DNA from: Candidatus Chisholmbacteria bacterium
GTDB lineage: Bacteria; Patescibacteriota; Microgenomatia; UBA1400; JACOWY01
Length of the DNA: 41,911 bases
Direction of reading: 5' to 3'
NCBI GenBank assembly: GCA_016176555.1
Contig: JACOWY010000025.1
Coordinates: 1-41,911, forward strand
Positions 8,189 through 15,333 of this stretch are shown one piece after another; position 1 is the first letter of the stretch; every line of letters begins with the position of its first letter. The notes under the pieces are model-generated. The model was given only the letters and a program-made list of their open reading frames with translations. It was not told where the DNA came from and ran no database searches. Position numbers and translations under genes: made by a program.

Positions 8189-8191
8189 AGC

Positions 8192-8443
8192 TTACTTTCC
8201 TTTCTGCTCGCTCGGTTTTGTTTTTGTGGAGGCGGGCTTTTTTGGGGTCAGTTCTTTTTCCCTCAAAATCGTTTTAATGATAGCTATAGTGTGGGCAGTA
8301 GTTTTGGCACCGTGCAAATTTTTTTCTTTACCAATTTTGGTATTTAAGCTTTTCTGAATTTTTTCCTGTTCAAGTTTTTTCACTTCTGCTTGGAGGGAGG
8401 TCTCTGTTTCTTGGCGAAGTTTTTGCTTATCTTTTAGTTTCAT
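8192..8443 (-). CDS. rpmC: 50S ribosomal protein L29, extended
   Basis: L29 lies at the exit of the peptide tunnel. The start is set at ATG 8443 (MKLKDKQKLRQETETSLQ), 7 bases after the rplP stop; the longer frame only reads rplP sequence out of frame. The core is the expected two-helix hairpin, with the family-like KNLHGAKTTAHTIAIIKTILRE (residues about 39-60). A Lys/Thr/Pro-rich tail brings it to 83 residues against the usual 60-70. Sequence is divergent, so position carries part of the call. Confidence 0.88.
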   Translation of the reverse strand: MKLKDKQKLRQETETSLQAEVKKLEQEKIQKSLNTKIGKEKNLHGAKTTAHTIAIIKTILREKELTPKKPASTKTKPSEQKGK

Positions 8444-8450
8444 GGGTTTT

Positions 8451-8858
8451 TTATTCACGACTAACAACTTGAGTTCTGAGGGGCATTTTGTGGCCGGCGC
8501 GGGTGAGGGCTTCGATGGCTTCAGATTCCGGCACCCCACCTATTTCATACAGAATTCTGCCTGGTTTGACGACGGCGACATAGCCTTCGATGTCTCCCTT
8601 ACCGCTGCCCATTCTGGAACCGGCTGGTTTTTTGGTAATGGGTTTATCGGGAAAAATGCGAATCCAAGTTTTGCCGGCGCGTTTGGTGAAGTGGACTACG
8701 GCTCGACGGCCGGCTTCTATCTGGCGAGCGGTAATCCACCCAGGCCCGAGGGCCTTAAGGCCATATTCGCCAAAACTGACGCTGCTGCCCCGAGTGGCTA
8801 GGCCACCTCGCGAGCCTCTAAATTGTTTGCGATATTTTTGTTTTTTTGGCTGCAACAT
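8451..8858 (-). CDS. rplP: 50S ribosomal protein L16
   Basis: L16 organises the A-site side of the 50S subunit. The 135-residue protein starts [19 protein letters not shown] and has [25 protein letters not shown] (residues about 29-53), the [21 protein letters not shown] region and [13 protein letters not shown]. All are highly conserved. Family D copy 3 separates it from rpsC upstream. Confidence 0.97.
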   Translation of the reverse strand: MLQPKKQKYRKQFRGSRGGLATRGSSVSFGEYGLKALGPGWITARQIEAGRRAVVHFTKRAGKTWIRIFPDKPITKKPAGSRMGSGKGDIEGYVAVVKPGRILYEIGGVPESEAIEALTRAGHKMPLRTQVVSRE

Positions 8859-8865
8859 ACTTTGA

Positions 8866-8956
8866 CAAATTTCTAAGTTCTAATTTCTAATTTCTAAATA
8901 TTTTGTATTTGTGGCTTTGATCATTTGATGTTATTTGGAATTTGGTGCTTGGGATT
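8866..8956. repeat. Family D repeat, copy 3
   Basis: The rpsC-rplP spacer holds AATTTCTAAGTTCTAATTTC on the left and TTTGGAATTTGGTGCTTGGG on the right, with AT-rich sequence between. It is followed by short ATTAGG-type repeats (8966-8992). No promoter with two clear boxes is seen. Confidence 0.75.
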
Positions 8957-8998
8957 TATTTAGATCAATTAGGTTAATTAGAATAATTAGGTTACTTG

Positions 8999-9655
8999 CT
9001 AGTTGGTTTGTTTTTCTCCCCGGTAAATCCAGACTTTGACGCCGATATAGCCAAATTTGGTGAGAGAAGGAAATTGGGCATAATCGATATCGGCCCGAAT
9101 AGTTTGGGTGGGGACTGAGCCTTCTGAATACTTTTCTCTGCGACCAATCTCAGAGCCGCCGATGCGGCCGGAGAGGACGATCTTCACCCCTTTAGCTCCG
9201 GCAGACATGATGCGCTCTAGGGCTTGAGAGACGGCGCGGCGGTGAGGATAGCGATGGGCGAGTTGCTCTGAGATGCGTTGGGCAACTAAGTAAGCCGACA
9301 GCTCAGCGTCTTTGACTTCCATTACTTCGACTTCGACTTTGGATGATTTGGCATCGGTTTTCTTGGTGTGTAATTGACTAGCGATTTCCTGTTTGAGCTC
9401 TTCGAGGGCAGAGCCTCCACGACCAATGACCACGCCTGGACGAGCCACGTGCAGAATGATTTTGGTGGTATTGATCGAGCGTTCGATTTCAACCTCTCTA
9501 ATGCCGGCAAGCTTGAGCCTAGCCATGAGGAATTTCCGCAGTCTTGCGTCCTGAAGCACAAAGTTTTGATAGCTTTTATTATCGGCAAACCAGCGGGATT
9601 TCCAGGTGTAGAGAGGCCCAAGACGGAAGCCGAATGGATTTATTTTTTGTCCCAT
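8999..9655 (-). CDS. rpsC: 30S ribosomal protein S3
   Basis: S3 forms part of the mRNA entry channel. The 218-residue protein begins MGQKINPFGFRLGPLYTWKS, has the KH domain with VARPGVVIGRGGSALEELK (residues about 71-89), and the C-terminal signature GVKIVLSGRIGGSEIGRREKYSEGSVPTQTIRADIDYA (about 155-192). Its GGAGG Shine-Dalgarno sequence lies inside a small hairpin (9659-9673). Confidence 0.97.
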   Translation of the reverse strand: MGQKINPFGFRLGPLYTWKSRWFADNKSYQNFVLQDARLRKFLMARLKLAGIREVEIERSINTTKIILHVARPGVVIGRGGSALEELKQEIASQLHTKKTDAKSSKVEVEVMEVKDAELSAYLVAQRISEQLAHRYPHRRAVSQALERIMSAGAKGVKIVLSGRIGGSEIGRREKYSEGSVPTQTIRADIDYAQFPSLTKFGYIGVKVWIYRGEKQTN

Positions 9656-9658
9656 ATG

Positions 9659-9673
9659 CCCGCCTCCGGCGGG
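9659..9673 (-). promoter_or_regulatory. Hairpin holding the rpsC ribosome-binding site
   Basis: On the minus strand CCCGCC-GGA-GGCGGG forms a 6-bp stem. The Shine-Dalgarno GGAGG occupies the loop and the start of the 3' arm, with 7 bases to the rpsC ATG. Folding would partly hide the ribosome-binding site. Whether it regulates translation is not known. Confidence 0.5.
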
Positions 9674-9675
9674 AA

Positions 9676-9812
9676 ATTTTTAATATCTAATTTCTAATTT
9701 CTAAACAAATTCAAATTTTTTTAATGTTAAATTTTTAAACATTTTGTTTTGTTTTTTGGGCCTTAGATATTTGAGTTTGTTTAGGGTTTGGTGCTTGGGA
9801 TTTCGGATTTGA
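9676..9812. repeat. Family D repeat, copy 4, running into rplV
   Basis: The repeat begins with TTAATATCTAATTTCTAATT and ends with TTTGGTGCTTGGGATTTCGG. Its right half is translated as the last about 25 codons of rplV. Next to it, inside rplV, is the hairpin AGTGCTT-TC-AAGCACT. Confidence 0.8.
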
Positions 9813-10142
9813 AGTGCTTTCAAGCACTATCTTGATGTGGCTGGTGCGTTTAAAGATGGAGTGGGCCCGACCTCGAGAGACTGGCTGCCAGCGTTTAAGG
9901 GTAGCGCCCTCGCCCACCTGAATTGACTTAAGGGCAAGCGTATCTTCTTTTAGGCCGTGGTTATTGACCGCGTTGGCTATGGCTTGGCTGAGGGTTTTGC
10001 GGACTGGAAGGGCGGCATATTTGTTCATTCTCTCCAAGGCAACTAAAGCGGCGTTAAGGGGTAGACCGCGGAGGCTTTGGGCCACTAGTCTCACTTTGCG
10101 AGGACTCATTCTGATGTATTTCTGTTCGGCCTTGATTAGCAT
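9735..10142 (-). CDS. rplV: 50S ribosomal protein L22 with repeat-encoded tail
   Basis: L22 lines the peptide exit tunnel. The start is placed at ATG 10142 (MLIKAEQKYIRMSPRKVRLV); the longer frame to 10214 only translates family A repeat (RNFFFSKEK). Core motifs are RKTLSQAIANAVNNHGL and WQPVSRGRAHSIFKRTSHIKIVL (residues about 44-98). After IVLEST the protein continues NPKSQAPNPKQTQISKAQKT, which is the family D repeat read in frame, in place of the normal end just after the SHI region. The core looks intact. Confidence 0.94.
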   Translation of the reverse strand: MLIKAEQKYIRMSPRKVRLVAQSLRGLPLNAALVALERMNKYAALPVRKTLSQAIANAVNNHGLKEDTLALKSIQVGEGATLKRWQPVSRGRAHSIFKRTSHIKIVLESTSNPKSQAPNPKQTQISKAQKTKQNV

Positions 10143-10148
10143 AATAAT

Positions 10149-10192
10149 GCGTACTTTTTCTTTGGAAAAGAAAAAGTTACGGCAAAAAGAAA
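10149..10192. repeat. Family A hairpin, copy 1
   Basis: Plus-strand GTACTTTTTCTTT-GGAA-AAGAAAAAGTTAC forms a pyrimidine/purine hairpin, followed by the conserved GGCAAAAAGAAA. It ends about 7 bases before the rplV ATG on the minus strand. No Shine-Dalgarno sequence is visible there. Confidence 0.8.
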
Positions 10193-10197
10193 TGTGG

Positions 10198-10231
10198 AGA
10201 AACTCTGCGCGCAAAGCGTGCTCGAGTTTCT
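10198..10231. repeat. Family B covarying hairpin, copy 3
   Basis: Arms AGAAACTC and GAGTTTCT, quite different from other copies but perfectly paired, flank the standard core TGCGCGCAAAGCGTGCTC. The right flank TGATTTAGAG continues into a small AGAAGCC-TTT-GGCTTCT hairpin (10239-10255), whose sister lies at 22844-22858. Confidence 0.8.
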
Positions 10232-10296
10232 GATTTAGAGAAGCCTTTGGCTTCTATAATGCTGATTAAATAGTAGTGATTTCTTGTTTCAAACAT

Positions 10297-10581
10297 CTAG
10301 GTTTTACTTAAGATTTGTTTGACCATGCGACCGTGGCCACGGAACGTACGCGTAGGGGAAAATTCTCCCAAGCGGTGGCCGACCATGGCTTCGTTGACAA
10401 ACACTTCTTTAAAGATCTTGCCATTGTGGACGAGAAAGGTGTGGCCGACAAATTCGGGCGGGACCTGACTCCCTCTGGCCCAAGTTTTAATGGGTTCTTT
10501 GATACCAGTGGCCTTTTGCTTTAGCACCTTTTTGATCAGTTTTTGGTCGACGTAGGGACCTTTTTTAGTAGAACGACTCAT
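10297..10581 (-). CDS. rpsS: 30S ribosomal protein S19
   Basis: S19 sits in the 30S head with S13. The 94-residue protein begins [19 protein letters not shown] and has [25 protein letters not shown] and [17 protein letters not shown] (residues about 33-85), the family signature. Its ATG overlaps the rplB stop (TAATG), and the GGAGG ribosome-binding site lies in the rplB end. Confidence 0.97.
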   Translation of the reverse strand: MSRSTKKGPYVDQKLIKKVLKQKATGIKEPIKTWARGSQVPPEFVGHTFLVHNGKIFKEVFVNEAMVGHRLGEFSPTRTFRGHGRMVKQILSKT

Positions 10582-11414
10582 TATTTTTTCCTCCGGTCTT
10601 TGACGATATACTTATCAGAATACTTTTTATCGCGGCGGGTTTTTTTGCCGAGGGTGGGTTTGCCCCAAGGGCTCTTGGGCGAAGGCAGCCCCACGCCAGA
10701 ACGACCTTCACCGCCACCGTGGGGGTGGGAATCCGGGTGTTGAGCCACACCGCGGACAGTGGGGCGCCAGCCCAGGTGCCGGCGGCGGCCGGCCTTGCCA
10801 AAACTCAACGTTCGCCGCTCAGGATTACTGAGCTGGCCGATGGTGGCAAAACACTCATTAGAAATGAGGCGAATTTCTTTGGAAGGAAGCAGCACTGCAG
10901 CAAAATCTTTTTCTTTTGATTGGATAAAGGCTTGGGCGCCCGCCGAGCGAACTAATTGGCCCCCTTTTCCTGGAGTCAGCTCGAGGTTGTGAATGGGAGT
11001 ACCAATAGGAATATTTTTTAAGGGCAAGGTATTGCCAGGCTTAATGTCTGCTTGGTTACTGGTTTTAATTTTGTCGCCGACTTTAATCCCGTAAGGCGCT
11101 AAGATATAGCGTTTCTCTCCGTCAGCATAGAAAACGAGGGCGATCGCGGCGGTGCGGTTAGGATCATATTCGAGGGCCATAATTTTCCCGGGAACGTCGA
11201 TTTTGTCTCGTTTCCAGTCTATGAGCCTCAACTGGCGTTTGGCTCCCCCGCCGTGGTGACGAACGGTGACTCGGCCTGTGTAGTTGCGGCCGGCGGATTT
11301 TTTAACCGGGCCTTTAAGAAGAGCTTTTTCAGGTCTTCCCTTAGTGACAACTCTCGCCAGATTTACCTGATGGCGGCGGCCGGCGCTGGTGGGGTTTATG
11401 GCTACGATTGTCAT
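10581..11414 (-). CDS. rplB: 50S ribosomal protein L2
   Basis: L2 is needed for subunit association and peptidyl transfer. The 277-residue protein has [31 protein letters not shown]-like [17 protein letters not shown], and the C-terminal [25 protein letters not shown] region containing the conserved His (about residues 218-242). Length matches the family. The start follows family A copy 2 without a recognisable Shine-Dalgarno sequence. Confidence 0.97.
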   Translation of the reverse strand: MTIVAINPTSAGRRHQVNLARVVTKGRPEKALLKGPVKKSAGRNYTGRVTVRHHGGGAKRQLRLIDWKRDKIDVPGKIMALEYDPNRTAAIALVFYADGEKRYILAPYGIKVGDKIKTSNQADIKPGNTLPLKNIPIGTPIHNLELTPGKGGQLVRSAGAQAFIQSKEKDFAAVLLPSKEIRLISNECFATIGQLSNPERRTLSFGKAGRRRHLGWRPTVRGVAQHPDSHPHGGGEGRSGVGLPSPKSPWGKPTLGKKTRRDKKYSDKYIVKDRRKK

Positions 11415-11423
11415 AACTTCACG

Positions 11424-11466
11424 CGTACTTTTTCTTTGGGAAAGAAAAAGTTACGGCAAAAAGAAA
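11424..11466. repeat. Family A hairpin, copy 2
   Basis: GTACTTTTTCTTT-GGG-AAAGAAAAAGTTAC, then GGCAAAAAGAAA on the plus strand, ending about 10 bases before the rplB ATG. It is nearly identical to copies at 10149, 15215 and 18760. Confidence 0.8.
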
Positions 11467-11474
11467 CTTAAGGT

Positions 11475-11506
11475 ATGCTTCTGCGCGCACGGCGTGCTCG
11501 AAGCAT
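11475..11506. repeat. Family B covarying hairpin, copy 4
   Basis: Arms ATGCTTC and GAAGCAT flank the core TGCGCGCACGGCGTGCTC in the rplW-rplB spacer. Family A copy 2 follows in the direction of transcription. Confidence 0.8.
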
Positions 11507-11520
11507 GATTAATAACTCTT

Positions 11521-11817
11521 TCATGGTTCTTTTGTTTCAAATAAATCAATTTTTTCGCCGGCTTTTAATTGGACTATGGCCTTTTTGGTGGGGGTGATTT
11601 TGAGCTCGCGGCGATACTTACCGACTCTTTTAATCCCCCCGGGTTGAATCGCGGTGTGAACGTTGGTCACTACCACGCCGAAGGCAGTCTCGACGGCTTT
11701 TTTAATTTCGTGTTTGTTAGCCGAGAGAGCAACCAGGAAGGCGTACTTGCCGGTTTGAGCTAACTGGGTTGATTTTTCGGTGATCAAGGGTTTTTTGATG
11801 AGGTGGGTAAGCATCAT
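11521..11817 (-). CDS. rplW: 50S ribosomal protein L23
   Basis: L23 is the docking site for trigger factor and SRP at the tunnel exit. The 98-residue protein has LIKKPLITEKSTQLAQTGKYAFLV (residues about 5-28), NKHEIKKAVETAFGVVVTNVHT and a basic GGIKRVGKYRRELK loop. It lies 2 bases after rplD and precedes rplB, the S10-operon order. Confidence 0.96.
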   Translation of the reverse strand: MMLTHLIKKPLITEKSTQLAQTGKYAFLVALSANKHEIKKAVETAFGVVVTNVHTAIQPGGIKRVGKYRRELKITPTKKAIVQLKAGEKIDLFETKEP

Positions 11818-11819
11818 GG

Positions 11820-12482
11820 TTAGTTTTTAGTTTTAATTTTGGCTCTGAGAATTTCTTTCAGAATGTCAAGGCTCTCTTTGGCAAAAATGAGGAGGCCACC
11901 ATTTAAGACGTCGTAGGCCGTAAGTTGGCGAGCTTGACGGATTTGGGTATGGGGAAGGTTGCGCGTGGCGAGAATGACGTTTTTTTGGGGGTTGGCAAGA
12001 ATAAGACAGTATTTATTGGATTTGGGGGCGGTGGCTTTTGGCCCAACTCTGGCTAAGAACTCATGCATGATTTTGGTTTTGGGTTTGAGACTCTCGAGTT
12101 TATCGACGATGACTATGTTTTTGTCTTTGGCTTTGAGAGATAAAGCGCTCACTAGAGAGGCACGTTTTTGATTCAGGCTTAAGCGGCGACTATAGTGCTC
12201 GTGGCCAGTCGGGCCGTGAGCGATGCCACCGCCGACAAAAATGGGGGCATAGCGGGCGCCATGACGAGCACGGCCAGTGCCTTTTTGGCGGTAGATTTTA
12301 ATCGTAGACCCCTGTACCTCTCCTCTGGTTTTGGTCTTCTTGGTACCTTGGCGAAGTCTGGCGCGATATACTCGGATGGCTTGGGCTAAGAGACTGGGAT
12401 TAATTTTGCCTGCGAAGATCTCTTTGGGAAGAATGAGAGTACCTCTTTTTTGGCCGGTGGAGCTAAAGACGGTGACGTTCAT
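11820..12482 (-). CDS. rplD: 50S ribosomal protein L4
   Basis: L4 binds 23S rRNA and reaches the exit tunnel; in E. coli it also represses the S10 operon. The 220-residue protein has the tunnel loop region KTKTRGEVQGSTIKIYRQKGTGRARHGARYAPIFVGGGIAHGP (residues about 49-91), highly conserved, and the C-terminal YDVLNGGLLIFAKESLDIL. It follows the split rplC by three bases. Confidence 0.96.
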   Translation of the reverse strand: MNVTVFSSTGQKRGTLILPKEIFAGKINPSLLAQAIRVYRARLRQGTKKTKTRGEVQGSTIKIYRQKGTGRARHGARYAPIFVGGGIAHGPTGHEHYSRRLSLNQKRASLVSALSLKAKDKNIVIVDKLESLKPKTKIMHEFLARVGPKATAPKSNKYCLILANPQKNVILATRNLPHTQIRQARQLTAYDVLNGGLLIFAKESLDILKEILRAKIKTKN

Positions 12483-12485
12483 AGG

Positions 12486-13246
12486 TTACTTCACTTCTAG
12501 TTTTTCTGGGTTTGGCTGGGCTTCTTCGGCAGTTGGCAACTTCTCGGTTATTGGTTCTGGCGCTAGTTCTTGTTTGGCTGCCTTTTGGGGGTTTAGGGGG
12601 TCAATGAGGGCGAGAGTGTTCTTTAAGTGGCCGATCTTTTTGACTTTGACTAGACTTTGGTGGGTCCCCGGGATTTGACCCTTGAGCCAGAGTTCGTTTT
12701 TCGTTTCATCAATTTTAAGAACGATGAGGTTGCGGACAGTGGCGGTTACGTTCCCAAAATGCCCCGGCATTTTTTTACCTTTGTGAACCCTCCCGGGGCT
12801 AGTGCCCTGACCGATGGAACCAACGGCGCGGGCGCGGTCGGATTGACCGTGGGTTTTGGGGCCACCCCTAAACCCCCAGCGTTTCATCGCCCCGGCAAAG
12901 CCACGGCCGCGGCTAAGGCCGGTGACGTTGACTTGATCACCGACAGAAAAGACTTTGTCGATGCTGACTGCGTCCCCTAGTTTAAAAAGCGCGGCCCCAT
13001 TTTTGAAGTGGTGCCGCTTAAATTTTCTTGACTTTTTTTGAGATGACCCTTGAGGGGTTGGCCCATTTTTTGCCATTTTTTGGCGCCAAAACCAAATTGG
13101 ATACTCTCATAGCCATCCAAGTCATTTGTTTTTACTTGCGTCACCGTCATGGGATTGACTTTGACAATGGTGACGGGCAGACGAATTCCAGCCTCATTCC
13201 AGGCCTGGGTTTGGTGGAGTTTGGTGCCAAAAAAAGTATCAATCAT
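12486..13246 (-). CDS. rplC: 50S ribosomal protein L3, reading frame broken at an A7 run
   Basis: L3 starts large-subunit assembly near the peptidyl transferase centre. Two overlapping frames make up one L3. The first, from ATG 13246, gives MIDTFFGTKLHQTQAWNEAG to GQPLKGHLKK. The second gives KSRKFKRHHFKNGAALFKLGD, then GLSRGRGFAGAMKRWGFRGGPKTHGQSD and GRVHKGKKMPGHFG, and ends at 12486. The frames join at seven A residues (13033-13039, T7 on the plus strand) by a -1 step, as if one A were missing. The joined protein is about 245 residues, normal apart from a Pro/Glu-rich tail. A homopolymer sequencing error is the simplest explanation. Confidence 0.9.
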
Positions 13247-13440
13247 AGTTTACTTGGGTTAGCACCCGCCGGCGTAACACTGCTTCGCGCAGACTGCCTA
13301 TTCGGCCGTTTCGCGAGCCGGTTACTTTGGCGGGTTTCGGTTTTTCAAACCTCAAAAAAAGAGTGCTAAGAGCACTCTTTGTAGCGAGTATGCCCTGATA
13401 ATTACAAACGCTTATGATGGCACTGCTGACATCGGAATTG
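13247..13440 (-). promoter_or_regulatory. Structured rplC leader
   Basis: This holds the untranslated leader of the rplC promoter. It contains an intrinsic terminator (13354-13380). Nearer rplC, ACCCGCC (13325-13331 region) can pair with GGCGGGT near 13264-13270, enclosing smaller hairpins such as CTGC-GCGAA-GCAG. The layout resembles ribosomal-protein leaders that use attenuation; no known Rfam class is recognised. Confidence 0.5.
13354..13380 (-). terminator. Intrinsic terminator in the rplC leader
   Basis: On the minus strand AAAGAGTGCT-CTT-AGCACTCTTT forms a perfect 10-bp stem running into seven T residues. It lies about 80 bases after the predicted start site and before rplC. It would stop transcripts from the rplC promoter and read-through from rpsJ unless antiterminated. 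Confidence 0.85.
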
Positions 13441-13469
13441 ATTTTAACAAAACCAGAGGGAAAATTCAA
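13441..13469 (-). promoter_or_regulatory. Sigma70-type promoter of rplC
   Basis: On the minus strand TTGAAT (13464-13469) and TAAAAT (13441-13446) are separated by 17 bases, with TG one base before the -10 (extended -10). Initiation is expected near 13434. It lies between rpsJ and rplC, splitting the S10 cluster transcriptionally. Confidence 0.7.
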
Positions 13470-13489
13470 CTTGAGGAACGAGAGGGAGA

Positions 13490-13570
13490 TTACATTTTTA
13501 TTTCGATGCCGACTCCGGCCCCAAAAGCTCTTCCCATTCGCCTTTTTAGTACTATTCGTACACGGCTCAT
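13490..13570 (-). pseudogene. 26-codon remnant duplicating the end of rpsJ
   Basis: A small frame from ATG 13570 to TAA 13490 ends AGVGIEIKM, exactly the last nine residues of rpsJ, whose own end lies 110 bases away at 13602. Five of nine codons and the stop codon differ between copies, and all changes are synonymous. The preceding residues (MSRVRIVLKRRMGRAFG) are not recognisably S10. It looks like the tail of a second, diverged rpsJ left after recombination. Expression is unknown. Confidence 0.7.
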
Positions 13571-13601
13571 GGAGCGAGCGACGGGGCTTTCGTCGGAAAG
13601 G

Positions 13602-13910
13602 TCACATCTTTATCTCAATTCCGACTCCAGCCGGGAGCTGGAGGTGCATGAGGGAATCAATGGTTTTGGAGGTGGGCTTGACGATGTCGACTAAACGTTT
13701 GTGGGTGAGGACTTGAAAGTGCTCGCGGGCATCTTTATCGGTGTGGGGAGAGGTGGTAACGGTAATGACTTTGCGGTTGGTGGGCAGGGGAACGGGGCCC
13801 ACAATCTGGGCACCGGTGGCCAGGGCCGTTTCGAGAATTTTTTGGGCAGCTTCGTCAATGACCCGGTGGTCGTAGGATTTTAATTTAACTCGAATGCGAC
13901 TGGCTGCCAT
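13602..13910 (-). CDS. rpsJ: 30S ribosomal protein S10
   Basis: S10 is a 30S head protein that also joins NusB in antitermination. The 102-residue protein has [20 protein letters not shown], the signature [40 protein letters not shown] (residues about 37-76) and the C-terminus GVGIEIKM. It lies 57 bases after tuf. rplC is not directly coupled to it: a 355-base spacer with remnant, promoter and terminator intervenes. Confidence 0.97.
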   Translation of the reverse strand: MAASRIRVKLKSYDHRVIDEAAQKILETALATGAQIVGPVPLPTNRKVITVTTSPHTDKDAREHFQVLTHKRLVDIVKPTSKTIDSLMHLQLPAGVGIEIKM

Positions 13911-13967
13911 ATTTTGCTCTTGGAAAAGTGCAGAGAATAAGTTAGCTCCGATAGGGGTGTTAACTCT

Positions 13968-15158
13968 CTACTCAAGAATCTTGGTGATAGCTCCCGCACC
14001 AACGGTTTTGCCGCCTTCGCGAATAGCAAAACGAAGGCCTTCTTCCATGGCCACGGGTTGAATCAAGGTGGCGGTCATTTTGGCGTTGTCACCAGGCATG
14101 ACCATCTCGACCCCTTCTGGGAGCTTGACCTCGCCAGTAACGTCGGTGGTGCGGATATAAAATTGAGGCCGGTAGCCAGAGAAGAAGGGGGTGTGACGAC
14201 CACCTTCCTCTTTGGTGAGAATATAAATTTGGGCCTCAAACTTGGTGTGCTGTTTGACGCTGCTGGGCTTGGCCAGGACTTGGCCCCGCTCCACGTCCTC
14301 TTTTTCTATACCTCGAAGGAGGATACCAGCGTTGTCACCTGCCTCACCTTCATCGAGTTGTTTACGAAACATTTCGATGCCGGTGACCACCGTCTTGGTG
14401 GGCTCCTTTTTGAGCCCGACGATTTCTACCTCTTCGTTGAGCTTGACTTTGCCGCGCTCAATCCTACCGGTGACGACGGTGCCACGGCCTTTAATGGAGA
14501 AAACATCCTCAATAGCCATGAGGAAGGGTTTCTCGATATCCCGCTTAGGAGTGGGGATTTCTTCGTCTACTGCTTTCATGAGCTCGAGAATTTGCTTCTC
14601 GGCTTCGGCGTCGCCTTCGATGGCTTTGAGGGCAGAACCTCGAATAATTTTGATTTTGTCGCCGGGGAACTCGTATTTAGTGAGAAGTTCCCTGACTTCC
14701 ATTTCGACGAGGTCAAGGAGCTCTTTGTCGTCGACGGCGTCGACTTTATTGAGAAAGACCACCAAGGCCGGGACGTTGACTTGGCGGGCGAGGAGAATGT
14801 GCTCCCGCGTTTGGGGCATAGGGCCGTCGGTGGCAGCGACGACTAAAATGGCGCCATCCATTTGGGCGGCGCCGGTAATCATGTTTTTGATGTAATCGGC
14901 GTGACCAGGAGCGTCGATGTGGGCATAATGCCTTTTTTCGGTTTCGTACTCGAGGTGAGAAATGTTAATCGTCACGCCCCGTTCTTTTTCTTCGGGAGCG
15001 TTGTCGATCTGGTCGAATTTCATGGCTTGGGTAGTGTTGCCGGGTTGTTTGGCAAGAACCGTGGTGATAGCGCTACTTAACGTCGTTTTACCGTGGTCGA
15101 CGTGACCAATGGTACCAACATTAATGTGGGGTTTAGTTCTTTGGAACTTGTCTGCCAT
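13968..15158 (-). CDS. tuf: Elongation factor Tu
   Basis: EF-Tu delivers aminoacyl-tRNA to the ribosome as a GTPase. The 396-residue protein has the P-loop GHVDHGKT (residues 18-25), effector part EERGVTIN-like [23 protein letters not shown] (Ala replaces the usual Cys in DCPGH), NKVD and SALKA motifs, then domains II and III ([28 protein letters not shown]). Family length is normal. An AGAAGGAGG Shine-Dalgarno sequence precedes ATG, directly beside family C copy 3. Confidence 0.98.
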   Translation of the reverse strand: MADKFQRTKPHINVGTIGHVDHGKTTLSSAITTVLAKQPGNTTQAMKFDQIDNAPEEKERGVTINISHLEYETEKRHYAHIDAPGHADYIKNMITGAAQMDGAILVVAATDGPMPQTREHILLARQVNVPALVVFLNKVDAVDDKELLDLVEMEVRELLTKYEFPGDKIKIIRGSALKAIEGDAEAEKQILELMKAVDEEIPTPKRDIEKPFLMAIEDVFSIKGRGTVVTGRIERGKVKLNEEVEIVGLKKEPTKTVVTGIEMFRKQLDEGEAGDNAGILLRGIEKEDVERGQVLAKPSSVKQHTKFEAQIYILTKEEGGRHTPFFSGYRPQFYIRTTDVTGEVKLPEGVEMVMPGDNAKMTATLIQPVAMEEGLRFAIREGGKTVGAGAITKILE

Positions 15159-15169
15159 GTTTCCTCCTT

Positions 15170-15212
15170 CTGAGGGGGCAACCGAGGTTTTCCCCCTCAG
15201 TACTCTCCTTTT
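15170..15212. repeat. Family C hairpin, copy 3
   Basis: Arms TGAGGGGGCAACC and GGTTTTCCCCCTCA enclose GA, with one mismatch; the stem is longer than in copies 1 and 2. The trailer GTACTCTCCTTTTT is related. On the minus strand the tuf Shine-Dalgarno sequence follows immediately. Confidence 0.72.
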
Positions 15213-15214
15213 TA

Positions 15215-15258
15215 GCGTACTTTTTCTTTGGAAAAGAAAAAGCTACGGCAAAAAGAAA
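15215..15258. repeat. Family A hairpin, copy 3
   Basis: GTACTTTTTCTTTG-GAA-AAGAAAAAGCTAC followed by GGCAAAAAGAAA on the plus strand. Here family C stands between it and the tuf start, so A is not always next to the start codon. Confidence 0.8.
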
Positions 15259-15270
15259 TTATTAATAGTA

Positions 15271-15302
15271 CAGGCGCTGCGAGCTAAGCTTACTCGCGCC
15301 TG
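15271..15302. repeat. Family B covarying hairpin, copy 5
   Basis: Arms CAGGCGC and GCGCCTG flank the core TGCGAGCTAAGCTTACTC, which is still 18 nt and differs from the common core at four positions. It lies in the fusA-tuf spacer. Confidence 0.76.
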
Positions 15303-15333
15303 AGATTTATAGAATTAATAATATTTTAATAAT

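Noticed and set aside
13030-13042. Programmed -1 frameshifting in rplC
   Set aside because: The register is C AAA AAA A rather than the standard A AAA AAG slip site, no stimulatory structure is evident just downstream, and L3 is not known to need recoding. A missing base is simpler.
13239-13469. A 76-codon open frame spanning the rplC leader on the minus strand
   Set aside because: It overlaps the promoter, runs through the intrinsic terminator and resembles no protein; it is best explained as chance opening across a regulatory spacer.
14058-14846. Long plus-strand open frames opposite tuf, such as a 262-codon frame
   Set aside because: They are antisense shadows of highly conserved minus-strand genes. 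The same holds for plus-strand frames opposite secY, rpoB, rpoC, ftsK and rnj.
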